Below are positions 46,803 through 55,505 of a stretch of DNA of 64,000 bases, in pieces; position 1 is the first letter of the stretch; each line of letters begins with the position of its first letter. The DNA comes from Duganella sp. BJB480 (GTDB lineage Bacteria > Pseudomonadota > Gammaproteobacteria > Burkholderiales > Burkholderiaceae_D). Both the position numbers and the translations under genes were made by a program. Location: positions 186,001 to 250,000 of the forward strand of contig QVIN01000003.1 of the NCBI GenBank assembly GCA_003416985.1. Direction: 5' to 3'. The notes beneath the pieces are model-generated. The model made no database searches and was not told the origin of the DNA. It saw only the letters and a program-made list of their open reading frames with translations.

Positions 46803-47714
46803 ATGCGCCAAGTGGATTTCTCTACGATCGACCTCAATCTGTTAAAGCTGTTCGAAGCGCTCGTCCGCGAGCGCAGCGTCACCCAGGCGGGCCTGCGCCT
46901 GGGCTTGAGCCAGCCGGCCGCCAGCCGCGCGCTGGGACGGCTGCGCACCATGCTGGGAGATCGCCTGCTGGTTCGCGGCAAGCTCGGACTGGAACTGACA
47001 CCGCGCGGTGAGGCGCTGGCAGGTCCCGTCTCCAGGCTGCTGGACGATGCGAGAGGCATCGTCTCGCCCGCCGTCTTCGATCCCGCCTCCGCGACGGGGC
47101 GGATCACGATCGCCGCGCACGATCATCTGAGCTTGCTGGTCCTTGCCGGTTTGATGGAGCGCTTCGAACGATATGCGCCGGCGCTCAGTCTCCATATCGC
47201 ACAACCCGTCGGAGACAACGTGCGGCTTGTCGAGCAGGGAACGGCCGATCTGGCGCTGGGCATCTTCAACGCGCTGCCCGGCAGTCTGTATCGGCGCGGC
47301 CTTTACACCGACAGCATGGTGTGCGTGGTGAGAGCCGGCCATCCCTGCGCAGAAGGAGGATTGAGCCTGGAGCGCTATCTGGCCCTGCGTCACGTTGCCG
47401 TGACCATTTCCGGCGTGGGCGAGAGCGCGGTCGACGTCGCCCTCTCGACATCAGGACTCACCCGTCACGTCGCGCTGCGCGTGCCGCACTTTCTGGCCGG
47501 TGCGATGCTGGTGGCCGACAGCGACATGATCCTCACATTGCCCAGCCGTTTGGCGCGCCGGCTTGCGGAGAGGCTTCCGCTCGCGCTCCTGGATTTGCCG
47601 CTGGACGTCGCGCCCCTGGTGCCGGCCATGATCTGGCACGAGCGCTTCCACGGCGATCCCGCCCATGCCTGGGCGAGGCAACAATTACTCGAGGTAGTGG
47701 CATCGCCTGGCTAA
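46803..47714 (+). CDS. LysR-family transcriptional regulator
   Basis: 303 residues from ATG 46803; alternative in-frame starts exist upstream (46785 and earlier), but VDFSTIDLNLLKLFEAL is the usual LysR N-terminus. Recognition helix is LSQPAASRALGRLRTMLGD. The C-terminal effector domain resembles NodD/NahR-type regulators. It is divergent from the NmrA-like gene, the expected target. Confidence 0.92.
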   Translation: MRQVDFSTIDLNLLKLFEALVRERSVTQAGLRLGLSQPAASRALGRLRTMLGDRLLVRGKLGLELTPRGEALAGPVSRLLDDARGIVSPAVFDPASATGRITIAAHDHLSLLVLAGLMERFERYAPALSLHIAQPVGDNVRLVEQGTADLALGIFNALPGSLYRRGLYTDSMVCVVRAGHPCAEGGLSLERYLALRHVAVTISGVGESAVDVALSTSGLTRHVALRVPHFLAGAMLVADSDMILTLPSRLARRLAERLPLALLDLPLDVAPLVPAMIWHERFHGDPAHAWARQQLLEVVASPG

Positions 47715-47728
47715 GCTCATCATCAACA

Positions 47729-48526
47729 TCAGGGCCGCGCCGCGCCCATGTATTGAGAAACGATCGCATCGTAGGCGCCGTTGGCGCGAATGATCTTCAG
47801 CCCCGCATTGAAGGCGTCGCGCACGCGCGCATCGCGAAACACCGCCTTGCGCGGGCTGTCCGGAAAAATCCTGTGAAAGGTCACCGCCTTCGTGGCATCG
47901 ATCTGCGGGTCGAGCTTATTGCTGAAGTAGCGAAAAATCAAACGGTCCCCCACCACCACATCGACCCTTCCGGTAAAGAGCAGTTTGTTTTGTGTGATCT
48001 GGGATGGCACCTCCCTGTAATCCGCATGGCCGCTCACGGTCAAGCGATAACGTTCGCCCAGCACCATGCTGGCGTTCTGGAATGCCACCACAGAATAGCC
48101 GGACAAGTCCTCGATCTGCCGAAGCGTCAAGCGCCGGCTGGTGAGCGTGGTCGCGACGTTTTGATAAACGATGTAAGGGTCGGTGAAAAAATCATGGCCG
48201 CCGATCCCTTCCGTCGTCGACAACATGCCGTCGAGCTGGCCGGCGCGGAGCATCGCCAGTGCGCGCGTCTGCGGCAAACTCCGGCCCACCATCTTGTAAC
48301 CGCCGGCCGCCATGGCCTGCCTGGCAATGTCGTAATCGAGGCCAGCGGTACCCGATTCCATGATGTAGGGTGGCTTGGGCAGCCCCATGCCGACCAACAC
48401 CTCCGGCATGGCCGACGCCTGTGCGCGCGCATCCAAGCCGAGCCCGCCAGCGATTGCCAGCATGATCGGAAAGAACAGCCATTCGCCCAGTTGCGCTCGC
48501 AACTGTGGGGCACGCTGGAATGACAT
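47729..48526 (-). CDS. Periplasmic solute-binding-like protein (SBP family 3)
   Basis: 265 residues. Signal peptide ends near ARAQASA (about residue 39). The mature body is a type II periplasmic fold (MGLPKPPYIM, DYDIARQAMAAGGY, ALAMLRAGQLDGM, TDPYIVYQNVATT). No permease or ATPase adjoins, so it is an orphan. It differs from the two other orphans further right. It shares a convergent 3' end, 14 bases apart, with the LysR gene. Confidence 0.8.
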   Translation of the reverse strand: MSFQRAPQLRAQLGEWLFFPIMLAIAGGLGLDARAQASAMPEVLVGMGLPKPPYIMESGTAGLDYDIARQAMAAGGYKMVGRSLPQTRALAMLRAGQLDGMLSTTEGIGGHDFFTDPYIVYQNVATTLTSRRLTLRQIEDLSGYSVVAFQNASMVLGERYRLTVSGHADYREVPSQITQNKLLFTGRVDVVVGDRLIFRYFSNKLDPQIDATKAVTFHRIFPDSPRKAVFRDARVRDAFNAGLKIIRANGAYDAIVSQYMGAARP

Positions 48527-48614
48527 GTGGCCTCCCCAAAAAATGGACGGTGCAGGAACTAATTACCTTACACCAAGCAAAACGAAATGCATACTCCCCG
48601 GCCGGTTTTGATCG

Positions 48615-50537
48615 TCAATACCTGCCATCCCAGACGAGGAAGCTGCCCTGCCACGCCATTGCCGAAGCCCCCAGGCAGGCAAGGCCGAAAACAGTATGGT
48701 GAACCCGGCTCGTCCACGACGCATCCCCACAGCGCCAACTGACCATCGCAGCCCAAATCGCACCGATCGTGCCGCCCACCGCAAGCCAGGCCAAGGCCTG
48801 AACCCCGCGCAACAACACTGCGCACGCCGGCGATGAAACGAACAGGATGTTATTCGCGATGACCAGGGCAATGCATCCATACAAAAGCCAGGGCGACAAA
48901 ATCAGCAGCCCCGCCAGACGGACTGTATTGCGTACCCGCCGCAGCCGTGGCGACAAGTCGGGCCGCCTGCCGGTGTACAACCGCCGCATGGCGGACACCG
49001 GCCATGCGAGCGCACTCAGCAATACAGTGACGATCGACAGCAACAGCACGGACAGCATCAACAGCCGGCTCCGATGCCACGGCGTCTTCTGCATGACGTA
49101 GGTCGGGTTGAAGTTGCTGCTCATCTCCCAGTTTCCACCCGCGCTTTTGCGGAAATATCGCCGGTCCTGCGGGTTCGCGTTCCCCTGCCATACACCGGCG
49201 GCGACTTCATGCCATTGCACAGGCTTGCCATCCGATCCGGTCTGCTCCCCGATCACCAGCACTCCCGGTTTGACGACACGCACCGTGTCCTGGCCCAGCA
49301 AGTCACGCAGCGATGGCGGGCTCGAATCGAAGCGCCAGCTGGTCCGATAACTACCTTGCAGTTGTTCAGACTCGTCCACGCCAGCGTAGCGCGCCAGCGC
49401 GGCCGGTTGTTGCGGCGTCAGATAGCGCCGGGCGAAACGCTTCAGCAAGATGCTCCGCATCGCCCCGCCCGCCTCGGTGTTCTGGACGATGAACAAGCCG
49501 ATACGCTGGTCAGGCAGCAAATACATGGCCGAATGAAAATTGGGAATGTCGCCGGTGTGTCCGATCACCTTCGGGCCGATCAAATCCATTTCGTAGAGCC
49601 CCAATGCGACGCCCGGCCCGTCAGGATGGTGGCGAAACTGGACCGCATGCATCTGCGCCAGCGTCGCCGGCTTGAGCACGCGTGGCCCGGCTCCATCCGT
49701 GCCGCCCAGGTGCGCCAACATGAAGCGCGCCATGTCCATCGCGGAACTCGACATGCTGGCGGCGGGCGCCGCCTGCGCCGTATCGAACGGTTGGGCAGGA
49801 CCGCCGGCTGTCTTGTATCCCTTTGACAGCAAGGGCGCCAACGCCGGCGGCAAGGGTTGCGCGAAGCTCGAACTTCGCATGCCGAGTGGAGCAAAAATAT
49901 GCCGGTCGACATAGGTGCCGAAGGCCTGCCCCGACACCCGTTCGACGATATAGCCCGCCAGTGTCGTGCCATAGGTGGAATAGGCCGGCACCGTGCCGGG
50001 AGCAAACAGGCGCCTGGGCATCTGCCGAACGAGATAGTCGCGCATCGAACCGAACCGGTCCACCCAACGGCCCCTCAGCGTCTCTTCGAAGCCGGCTGTA
50101 TGCGACAACAGATTGCGCATGGTGATCGGTTTGCCAAACGCGGCGGGAACAGGGAAATCCAGGTACATCGCGATGTCGGCATCGAGATCGATTTTTCCCT
50201 GCTCGACCAGCTGCATGACGGCGGTGGCGGTCACCGCTTTGGAGATCGACGCGATACGGAACAAGGTCTCGCTTGGTGATACGGGCACCTTGTGCTCAAC
50301 GTCCGCATAGCCGTAACCGCGCGTAAAAAGTACGCTACCATCCTTGACCACCACGATCACAGAGCCGGCCACGTCCGCCTTCCGCATCTCGAGGGGGACC
50401 TGCTCATCGAAGAACGCGCCCAGATCATCAGCCGTTATTACGGCGGCTGTTGATGCTTCGGTTTGCGCCAGCGCCAGGCCACTGCACCCTAAGCCGGCCG
50501 CCACACCGACCGCGACACGAAATACCCACGCGCACAT
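48615..50537 (-). CDS. Beta-lactamase-fold serine hydrolase with C-terminal membrane domain
   Basis: 640 residues from ATG 50537; longer starts at 50612 and 50621 overlap the next gene, and none has a clear SD. Signal peptide at the start (ending about ALAQTEA). S12/class C motifs: SISK nucleophile, YST (usually YSN), HTG, near residues 95, 190 and 355. About residues 500-640 form three or four membrane helices. Family members hydrolyse peptides or esters; substrate unknown. The YST change may alter activity. Confidence 0.82.
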   Translation of the reverse strand: MCAWVFRVAVGVAAGLGCSGLALAQTEASTAAVITADDLGAFFDEQVPLEMRKADVAGSVIVVVKDGSVLFTRGYGYADVEHKVPVSPSETLFRIASISKAVTATAVMQLVEQGKIDLDADIAMYLDFPVPAAFGKPITMRNLLSHTAGFEETLRGRWVDRFGSMRDYLVRQMPRRLFAPGTVPAYSTYGTTLAGYIVERVSGQAFGTYVDRHIFAPLGMRSSSFAQPLPPALAPLLSKGYKTAGGPAQPFDTAQAAPAASMSSSAMDMARFMLAHLGGTDGAGPRVLKPATLAQMHAVQFRHHPDGPGVALGLYEMDLIGPKVIGHTGDIPNFHSAMYLLPDQRIGLFIVQNTEAGGAMRSILLKRFARRYLTPQQPAALARYAGVDESEQLQGSYRTSWRFDSSPPSLRDLLGQDTVRVVKPGVLVIGEQTGSDGKPVQWHEVAAGVWQGNANPQDRRYFRKSAGGNWEMSSNFNPTYVMQKTPWHRSRLLMLSVLLLSIVTVLLSALAWPVSAMRRLYTGRRPDLSPRLRRVRNTVRLAGLLILSPWLLYGCIALVIANNILFVSSPACAVLLRGVQALAWLAVGGTIGAIWAAMVSWRCGDASWTSRVHHTVFGLACLGASAMAWQGSFLVWDGRY

Positions 50538-50583
50538 CACGAATTCCACAGCGCGTTTACAACCGCCTAATAGTTTGACCAAG

Positions 50584-51753
50584 CTACGACTCCAATTGAT
50601 ATGTGCCGACATAGCGCGCACGGGGACGGATCATGCTGCCGTTGGCGATCTGCTCGGCGGCATGCGCGATCCAGCCGGCCGAACGGGCGAGCGCGAACAA
50701 AATCTCTCCGGCCGCCGGCGGCCAGCCGCAGACCACGCTCATGGCCGCCAGCGCGAAGTCGGCGTTGGACGGCATGCCCAGACGCGTGGCGACGCGCTCG
50801 CCGATCGCCAGCGCACCGCCGGCTTGCGGCCACGCCGACATGCGCGCCAGCAGGCAAGCGCCGCGTGGATCGCCTTGCGGGTACAGCGGATGCGAGAAGC
50901 CGACCACGCTAGGGTCGCGTCCATCGAACCAGGCGTCGACGTTGTCCGATGCGAGCGCCGTTTCCAGCATGGCGCGGATCATGGTGCTGCCGGCGCCGTG
51001 CTGGGGACCCGACAACGCGGCCAGGCCGGCACTGAGCGTGGCCGCCTGCCCGGCGCCGGTCGACGCGACACAGCGCACGGTGAAGGCGGAGGCGTTCAAT
51101 TCATGATCGGCCAGCAGCACCAGCGCCGCGCGTATCCATTCGGTTTGCGCGGCGTCGGCTTGCCATGCCTGCGCCACTTGCAGGTGCAGCGGCTGCATCG
51201 ACGGTGCGCGCTTCAGCAGCAACGCGGCCAGCACGCGCATCAACGCGGCGCCGGCGACGAAGTCGTTGCGCGCGGAGAGCGACTGCGCGCACACGGGCAG
51301 CATGCACATCGCCGCTTCCAACGGCGGCATGGATCGCGTGCTGTCGATGGCCGCCGCGACGCCTGCCGCGAACGGCGCGTGCGCGGCGTCGGCGAAGTAG
51401 TCGATGCCATTGTCGTCCCACAGCAGGCAGGCCACCTGCTCCAGCGTGGTGCCGTCGGCCAGCGCCAGCACGTCGTGGCCGCGATAATGCAGGCGGCCGT
51501 CGGCGATGCCGGAGATGCGCGTCTCCAGCACCGGTGTGCCCCAGTTCATCGCGGCGGCGACCTTGTGCCCTCCGCGCTTGCCGTCTGCCTTGCGCGCGGC
51601 CAGCCGCAGCACCTCGTCGTGCGGATAGCGCTTGCTGCGGTCGGCCAGCGCGCCGCTGGGCGTCAGCATGCCCCGGCTGACGTAGGAGTACAGGGTGGCG
51701 AGGCTGACGCCCAGGATGCGCGCCGCCTCGGATGCGGACAAGTCTTTGTTCAT
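50584..51753 (-). CDS. Citrate synthase-fold protein fused to an N-terminal HTH
   Basis: 389 residues. Residues 1-55 form an HTH of MerR/excisionase type (SASEAARILGVSLATLYSYVSRG). The rest is a citrate synthase fold: active-site His in HELNAS (about 217) and GPQHGAG (about 251), with Asp in SNADFALAAMSV. Such HTH-citrate synthases are a known family; whether it makes citrate, methylcitrate or only senses acyl-CoA is not settled. It is divergent from the MFS gene. Confidence 0.88.
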   Translation of the reverse strand: MNKDLSASEAARILGVSLATLYSYVSRGMLTPSGALADRSKRYPHDEVLRLAARKADGKRGGHKVAAAMNWGTPVLETRISGIADGRLHYRGHDVLALADGTTLEQVACLLWDDNGIDYFADAAHAPFAAGVAAAIDSTRSMPPLEAAMCMLPVCAQSLSARNDFVAGAALMRVLAALLLKRAPSMQPLHLQVAQAWQADAAQTEWIRAALVLLADHELNASAFTVRCVASTGAGQAATLSAGLAALSGPQHGAGSTMIRAMLETALASDNVDAWFDGRDPSVVGFSHPLYPQGDPRGACLLARMSAWPQAGGALAIGERVATRLGMPSNADFALAAMSVVCGWPPAAGEILFALARSAGWIAHAAEQIANGSMIRPRARYVGTYQLES

Positions 51754-51823
51754 CCGCGTATTGTAATGTCGATTGCAGGAATCAAGATTGACCCGGCCGG
51801 CGGCGCACTTTTAGACTGCCGCC

Positions 51824-53032
51824 ATGCCATCGCCATCCGACACCGCTTCGATCTTCCAGCCGCTGCGCCATGCGCGCTTCCGCCAGCTCTGGATGGCCAA
51901 CCTGCTGTCCAACCTGGGCAGCCGCATGCAGGCCTTCGCGGCGGCATGGCAGATCGCCTCGCTGTCGCAATCGCCGCAGCTGACGGCGCTGGTGCAGACC
52001 GCGACCTGGGCGCCGATGCTGCTGTTCGCGCTACCCGCCGGCGCGCTGGCCGATACGCTGCACCGGCCCACGCTGCTCTTTCGCAGCAACGCCGTGATGG
52101 CGGCGGCGGCCGTCGTGATGGCCTTGCTGGCCTACGGCGGCAGGCAGCCGGTGCCGGCCTTGCTGCTGCTGACCTTTGTGATGGGCGCCGGCATGGCGTT
52201 CACGATGCCGGCCTGGCAGGCGTCCATGTCGTCGCTGGTGCCGCTGCACGAGGTCGAATCCGCCGCCACGCTGAACAACCTGAGCTACAACCTGGCGGCG
52301 CTGGCCGGCCCGGCGCTGGGTGGCATGCTGTTCCAGCTGTCCGGCGCGGGACCGCTGTACCTGTTCAACGCCGTGTCCTTCAGCGCGCTGCTGTGGTTCT
52401 ACCGTCAATGGCGGCCAGCCGATGCGCCGCGCACTGCGACGCCGGCCACCAGCCACCACGGCATGGGCAGCGCGCTGCGCATCAGCTGCGCCTCGCCGCG
52501 CTATCGTTCGCTCCTGCTGTACGCGATGGGGATCTTCTTTGTGTCGGCGGCGTTCGCCGCGCTGCTGCCGCTGCTGCATCCCGACGCCGGCACCTACGGC
52601 TCGCTGATGAGCGCGCTGGGCGCGGGCGCGGTGGTGGCGGCCGTCGTGCTGCCGGCCGTGCGCCGGCGCGCGGTCAAGCGCATGGTGCTGGCCGGCGGCC
52701 TGGGCATATACGGCGCCATGCTGGCGACGCTCGGCCATGCCGCCTCGCAGCCGCTGCGCCTGCTGCTGGTGTTGATCGGCGGCGTGGCGTGGTCCGCCAT
52801 CGTCACCACGCTCAACGGCGCGGCGCAGAAGGCCTTTCCCGACGCCGTGCGGGCCCGGACGCTGTCGGTGCACATCCTGGCGATCGCCGCCGGCCAGACC
52901 GTCGGCAGCGCGGCGTGGGGCATGCTGGCGGCGCGCTGCGGCATCGTCCCGGCGCTGACGGCGGCAGGCGCGGCCACGCTGGCCTGCGCGGCGCTGGTGG
53001 CCTGCTCAAATGATTTTCTGGAGACCGTATGA
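51824..53032 (+). CDS. MFS exporter, EntS-like
   Basis: 402 residues, about 11-12 helices. The N-terminal sequence FRQLWMANLLSNLGSRMQAFAAAWQ and GRQPVPALLLLTFVMGAGMAF match MFS_3, which includes the enterobactin exporter EntS. Substrate unknown. The stop overlaps the GNAT start by four bases (ATGA), so it is co-translated with that gene. Confidence 0.9.
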   Translation: MPSPSDTASIFQPLRHARFRQLWMANLLSNLGSRMQAFAAAWQIASLSQSPQLTALVQTATWAPMLLFALPAGALADTLHRPTLLFRSNAVMAAAAVVMALLAYGGRQPVPALLLLTFVMGAGMAFTMPAWQASMSSLVPLHEVESAATLNNLSYNLAALAGPALGGMLFQLSGAGPLYLFNAVSFSALLWFYRQWRPADAPRTATPATSHHGMGSALRISCASPRYRSLLLYAMGIFFVSAAFAALLPLLHPDAGTYGSLMSALGAGAVVAAVVLPAVRRRAVKRMVLAGGLGIYGAMLATLGHAASQPLRLLLVLIGGVAWSAIVTTLNGAAQKAFPDAVRARTLSVHILAIAAGQTVGSAAWGMLAARCGIVPALTAAGAATLACAALVACSNDFLETV

Positions 53033-53547
53033 ACGACATCATCATCCGAACACTGCAAGCCGAGGACGCCGCGCCGCTGCTGCAATTCGAGCTGGAGAAC
53101 CGGCACTGGTTCGAGCAGCACATCGCGCCGCGCCCCGCGGAGTTCTATACGCCGCAGGGCGTGCGGGACCATATCGGCCAGTACCTGCACGGACACGCGA
53201 ACGGCACCTGGCATCCCTGCCTGATCCTGGACGGCCAAGGCCGCATCGTCGGCCGCGCCAACCTGAAGGACATCGACCGCCAGGCCGGCAGCGCCGAGGC
53301 GGGTTACCGCATCGCCCGCGACCACACGGGACGCGGCCTGGCCACGCGCGCGCTGCAACACCTGCTCGCGCTGGCGGATGGGCAGTGGCGGTTGCGGCAG
53401 GTGCTGGCCTACGTCGTCGACGGCAATCCCGCGTCGGCACGCGTGCTGCGAAAATGCGGCTTCGCACAAGAGGCGCACATGGCCGGCATGGACCGCATCG
53501 CCGGAACCCTGCGCAACGGCCGTCAATTTATCCGCCTGCTCCCCTGA
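53029..53547 (+). CDS. GNAT-family N-acetyltransferase (RimJ-like)
   Basis: 172 residues. Acetyl-CoA loop in the motif A region (YRIARDHTGRGLATRALQHLL) and a C-terminal motif B (NPASARVLRKCGF). Typical of ribosomal protein or small-molecule acetyltransferases. It overlaps the MFS gene by four bases, so acetylation plus export of the same compound is one possibility. Confidence 0.88.
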   Translation: MNDIIIRTLQAEDAAPLLQFELENRHWFEQHIAPRPAEFYTPQGVRDHIGQYLHGHANGTWHPCLILDGQGRIVGRANLKDIDRQAGSAEAGYRIARDHTGRGLATRALQHLLALADGQWRLRQVLAYVVDGNPASARVLRKCGFAQEAHMAGMDRIAGTLRNGRQFIRLLP

Positions 53548-53614
53548 GACTTTGGCGCCATACTGGTGTAAGCTTGTCATCAAATAGCGAGCAACGCGAT
53601 ACGGAGACAAGCAG

Positions 53615-54394
53615 ATGGCAGGACAGCACAGCGGATGGAACCGGCTGCTTGGCGCGGCTTGCTGCGCGCTCGGCGTGGCGGCCGCCCTGCCCGCCCAGGC
53701 CATCGTGCTGCGCACCGCCGCGCAGGAAGGCACCGAGCCCAAGTTTGTCGCCGATGGCAAGGACGGCGTGACCGGCTTGTGCGTCGACATCCTGCGCGCC
53801 GTCGAGCAGATCGAACCCACGCTGCGCTTCGTCGGCGACCAGCGCTGGAAGCCGCTGATACGCGCCTTCTCGGAACTGGAGACCGGCCAGCAGGACGTGC
53901 AGTGCGCCATGCAGCGCACCGCCGAACGCGAGCGGCGCTTCCACTACCTCGGCCCGGCGCTGTACACCATCGAATACCATTTCCTGGCGCGCGCGCAGGA
54001 CACCGTCAGCATCACCCAGTGGGACGACGTGCGCCGGCTGGCGCCCGACAACATCGTGCTGATCAACCGTGGCTTCGCGGCCGGCGACGTCCTGGCCCGG
54101 CTGGGCGGCATCGAGGTGGACGCCAACTCCACCAACCCGCAACTGAATCTGCAAAAGCTGATCGCCGGCCGTGGACGATTGTTTTTCCATCGCGGGCCAG
54201 GACTGCAACGGCTGCTGGCGCGCACCGGCACCGTCGACAAGGTACGCATCCTGCCGCAGGTGATGTACAGCGCCAAGCTGTATTTCGTGACCAGCAAAAA
54301 GCTGGCGACCTTCATCACCGATCGCCTCGAGCGGGCCTTGTTCCAGCTCGAAAAAAACGGCGAGCTGGAACGGCTGATCCGCAAGTGGGATTGA
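53615..54394 (+). CDS. Orphan periplasmic solute-binding-like protein, paralogue A
   Basis: 259 residues with signal peptide (ending AQAIVL). SBP family 3 fold with GLCVDILRAVEQIEP and the block QEGTEPKFVADGKDG. It is about half identical to paralogue B at 58408 along its whole length, including FVGDQ.W.PLIRA and RGR.F.HR.PGL.RL. No transporter adjoins. It is followed by a small secreted protein after two bases. Confidence 0.85.
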   Translation: MAGQHSGWNRLLGAACCALGVAAALPAQAIVLRTAAQEGTEPKFVADGKDGVTGLCVDILRAVEQIEPTLRFVGDQRWKPLIRAFSELETGQQDVQCAMQRTAERERRFHYLGPALYTIEYHFLARAQDTVSITQWDDVRRLAPDNIVLINRGFAAGDVLARLGGIEVDANSTNPQLNLQKLIAGRGRLFFHRGPGLQRLLARTGTVDKVRILPQVMYSAKLYFVTSKKLATFITDRLERALFQLEKNGELERLIRKWD

Positions 54395-54395
54395 C

Positions 54396-54947
54396 ATGCG
54401 GCGCGCCGTGCCGGCCCTGTTGGCCTTGCTGCTGTCGACCACGGCGCATGCCCAGTCCGGCGATCTGACGGTGCCGCTGGCGCCGCAGCAGGCGCAGCAG
54501 GCGATCCTGCAGGCGGTGCAGCGCATCCCGGCGCAGCAGGAGGCGCACCGGCGCTACCGCATGGCCCTGCCCTACGGCGCGCCGCTGTTCCCGCCCGACG
54601 CCGACCTGGCGCTGGCGCCGGCCGGCGCAGCGTTGGCCGCGTGGCTGCGCCTGCCGGCGGAACAGCGCCGCCACGATGTGCTGATCGTTCCCGATGTCGA
54701 CTACTACTGGAACGCCGAGGGGCGCCGGTTCTCCTGCCAGTTCATCGTGCACGTGCAGGCCGCGGATGGCCGGTCGCGGCTGGCCGTGCTGCAGGTGCGG
54801 CCCACGGTCTACGCCGGCAAGTCCTTCAAGCTGCTGGGCCGCACCGGACCCGGCATGTATCTGGACCTGCGGCCCGCCGCGCCGTCAGCCCAGAGCGGCG
54901 CGGAACTGCGCGCCTTTCTGGCGTCGGCGCTGCCCCAGCCACAATAA
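54396..54947 (+). CDS. Small secreted protein of unknown function
   Basis: 183 residues, two bases after the solute-binding gene, so probably in its operon. Signal peptide ends near AHAQSG (residue 20). The body has a Trp/Tyr-rich segment (DVDYYWNAEGRRFSCQ) and a region YAGKSFKLLGRTGPG. No family is recognised. Its last 63 bases overlap the convergent VPLP-CTERM gene in another frame. Confidence 0.6.
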   Translation: MRRAVPALLALLLSTTAHAQSGDLTVPLAPQQAQQAILQAVQRIPAQQEAHRRYRMALPYGAPLFPPDADLALAPAGAALAAWLRLPAEQRRHDVLIVPDVDYYWNAEGRRFSCQFIVHVQAADGRSRLAVLQVRPTVYAGKSFKLLGRTGPGMYLDLRPAAPSAQSGAELRAFLASALPQPQ

Positions 54948-55490
54948 CGGCAAGCCCGCCGCCAGCAGCCACAAGGTGCCCGGCAGCGGCACGCCCGTCA
55001 CCGCCAGCGTGACCGACAGCGGCGCCAGCTGCAGGTCCGACACTTGCAGGAAGGTGCCGCCGGCCAGCGGATCGCCGCTCCACCACTCGCCCGACAGGCT
55101 GAAGTTGCCGCTGTCGCTCATGCCAGGCAGGGCGAACGAAAAAATCTGCAAGCCGTACAGCCCGGCGTGCGTGCCCGCATCGAAGGCGACGGTGGCACTG
55201 GTGCCCGGCGCCAGCGTCGGGAAGTCGAAGTAGCTGGCGTCCGGCGTGCCGATGCTGAACGAGGTGGCGTTCAGCTGCGTCGGCACGAACCAGTTCAGCG
55301 GATCGGTGTTGACCAGCTGGTAGCCCCACCCCACGGTGTCGCCGGGATGGCCGGTGAGCGCGCCGCCGGCCGGCAGCGTGGCGAAGGTGAACACGATGGG
55401 CGCGGCCTGCGCGGCGGGCGTCCACGACAAGGAACACAGCAGCGTGTTCAACAGCAGCGCGGCCAGCGCGCAAAAGGATCTGAATTTCAT
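54885..55490 (-). CDS. VPLP-CTERM sorting-signal surface protein
   Basis: 201 residues. Signal peptide to about AQAAP (residue 29). Body is a beta-rich domain. The C-terminus has VPLPGTLWLLAAGLPLLWLG, then RRRQK and a longer tail (GAQFRAALG) than PEP-CTERM normally has. The VPLP motif is the variant exosortase signal seen in many Oxalobacteraceae. It is 15 bases behind the Het-C/vWA gene on the same strand and overlaps the convergent upstream gene by 63 bases. Confidence 0.82.
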   Translation of the reverse strand: MKFRSFCALAALLLNTLLCSLSWTPAAQAAPIVFTFATLPAGGALTGHPGDTVGWGYQLVNTDPLNWFVPTQLNATSFSIGTPDASYFDFPTLAPGTSATVAFDAGTHAGLYGLQIFSFALPGMSDSGNFSLSGEWWSGDPLAGGTFLQVSDLQLAPLSVTLAVTGVPLPGTLWLLAAGLPLLWLGQRRRQKGAQFRAALG

Positions 55491-55505
55491 GGCGGTTGCT
55501 CCGGT

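Noticed and set aside
47729..48526. Third member of the SBP paralogue pair
   Set aside because: It lacks the EGTEPKF and FVGDQ blocks and is only distantly related.
50344..53013. 889-codon plus-strand frame across serine hydrolase, citrate synthase and MFS genes
   Set aside because: It overlaps three well-supported genes and has shadow composition.
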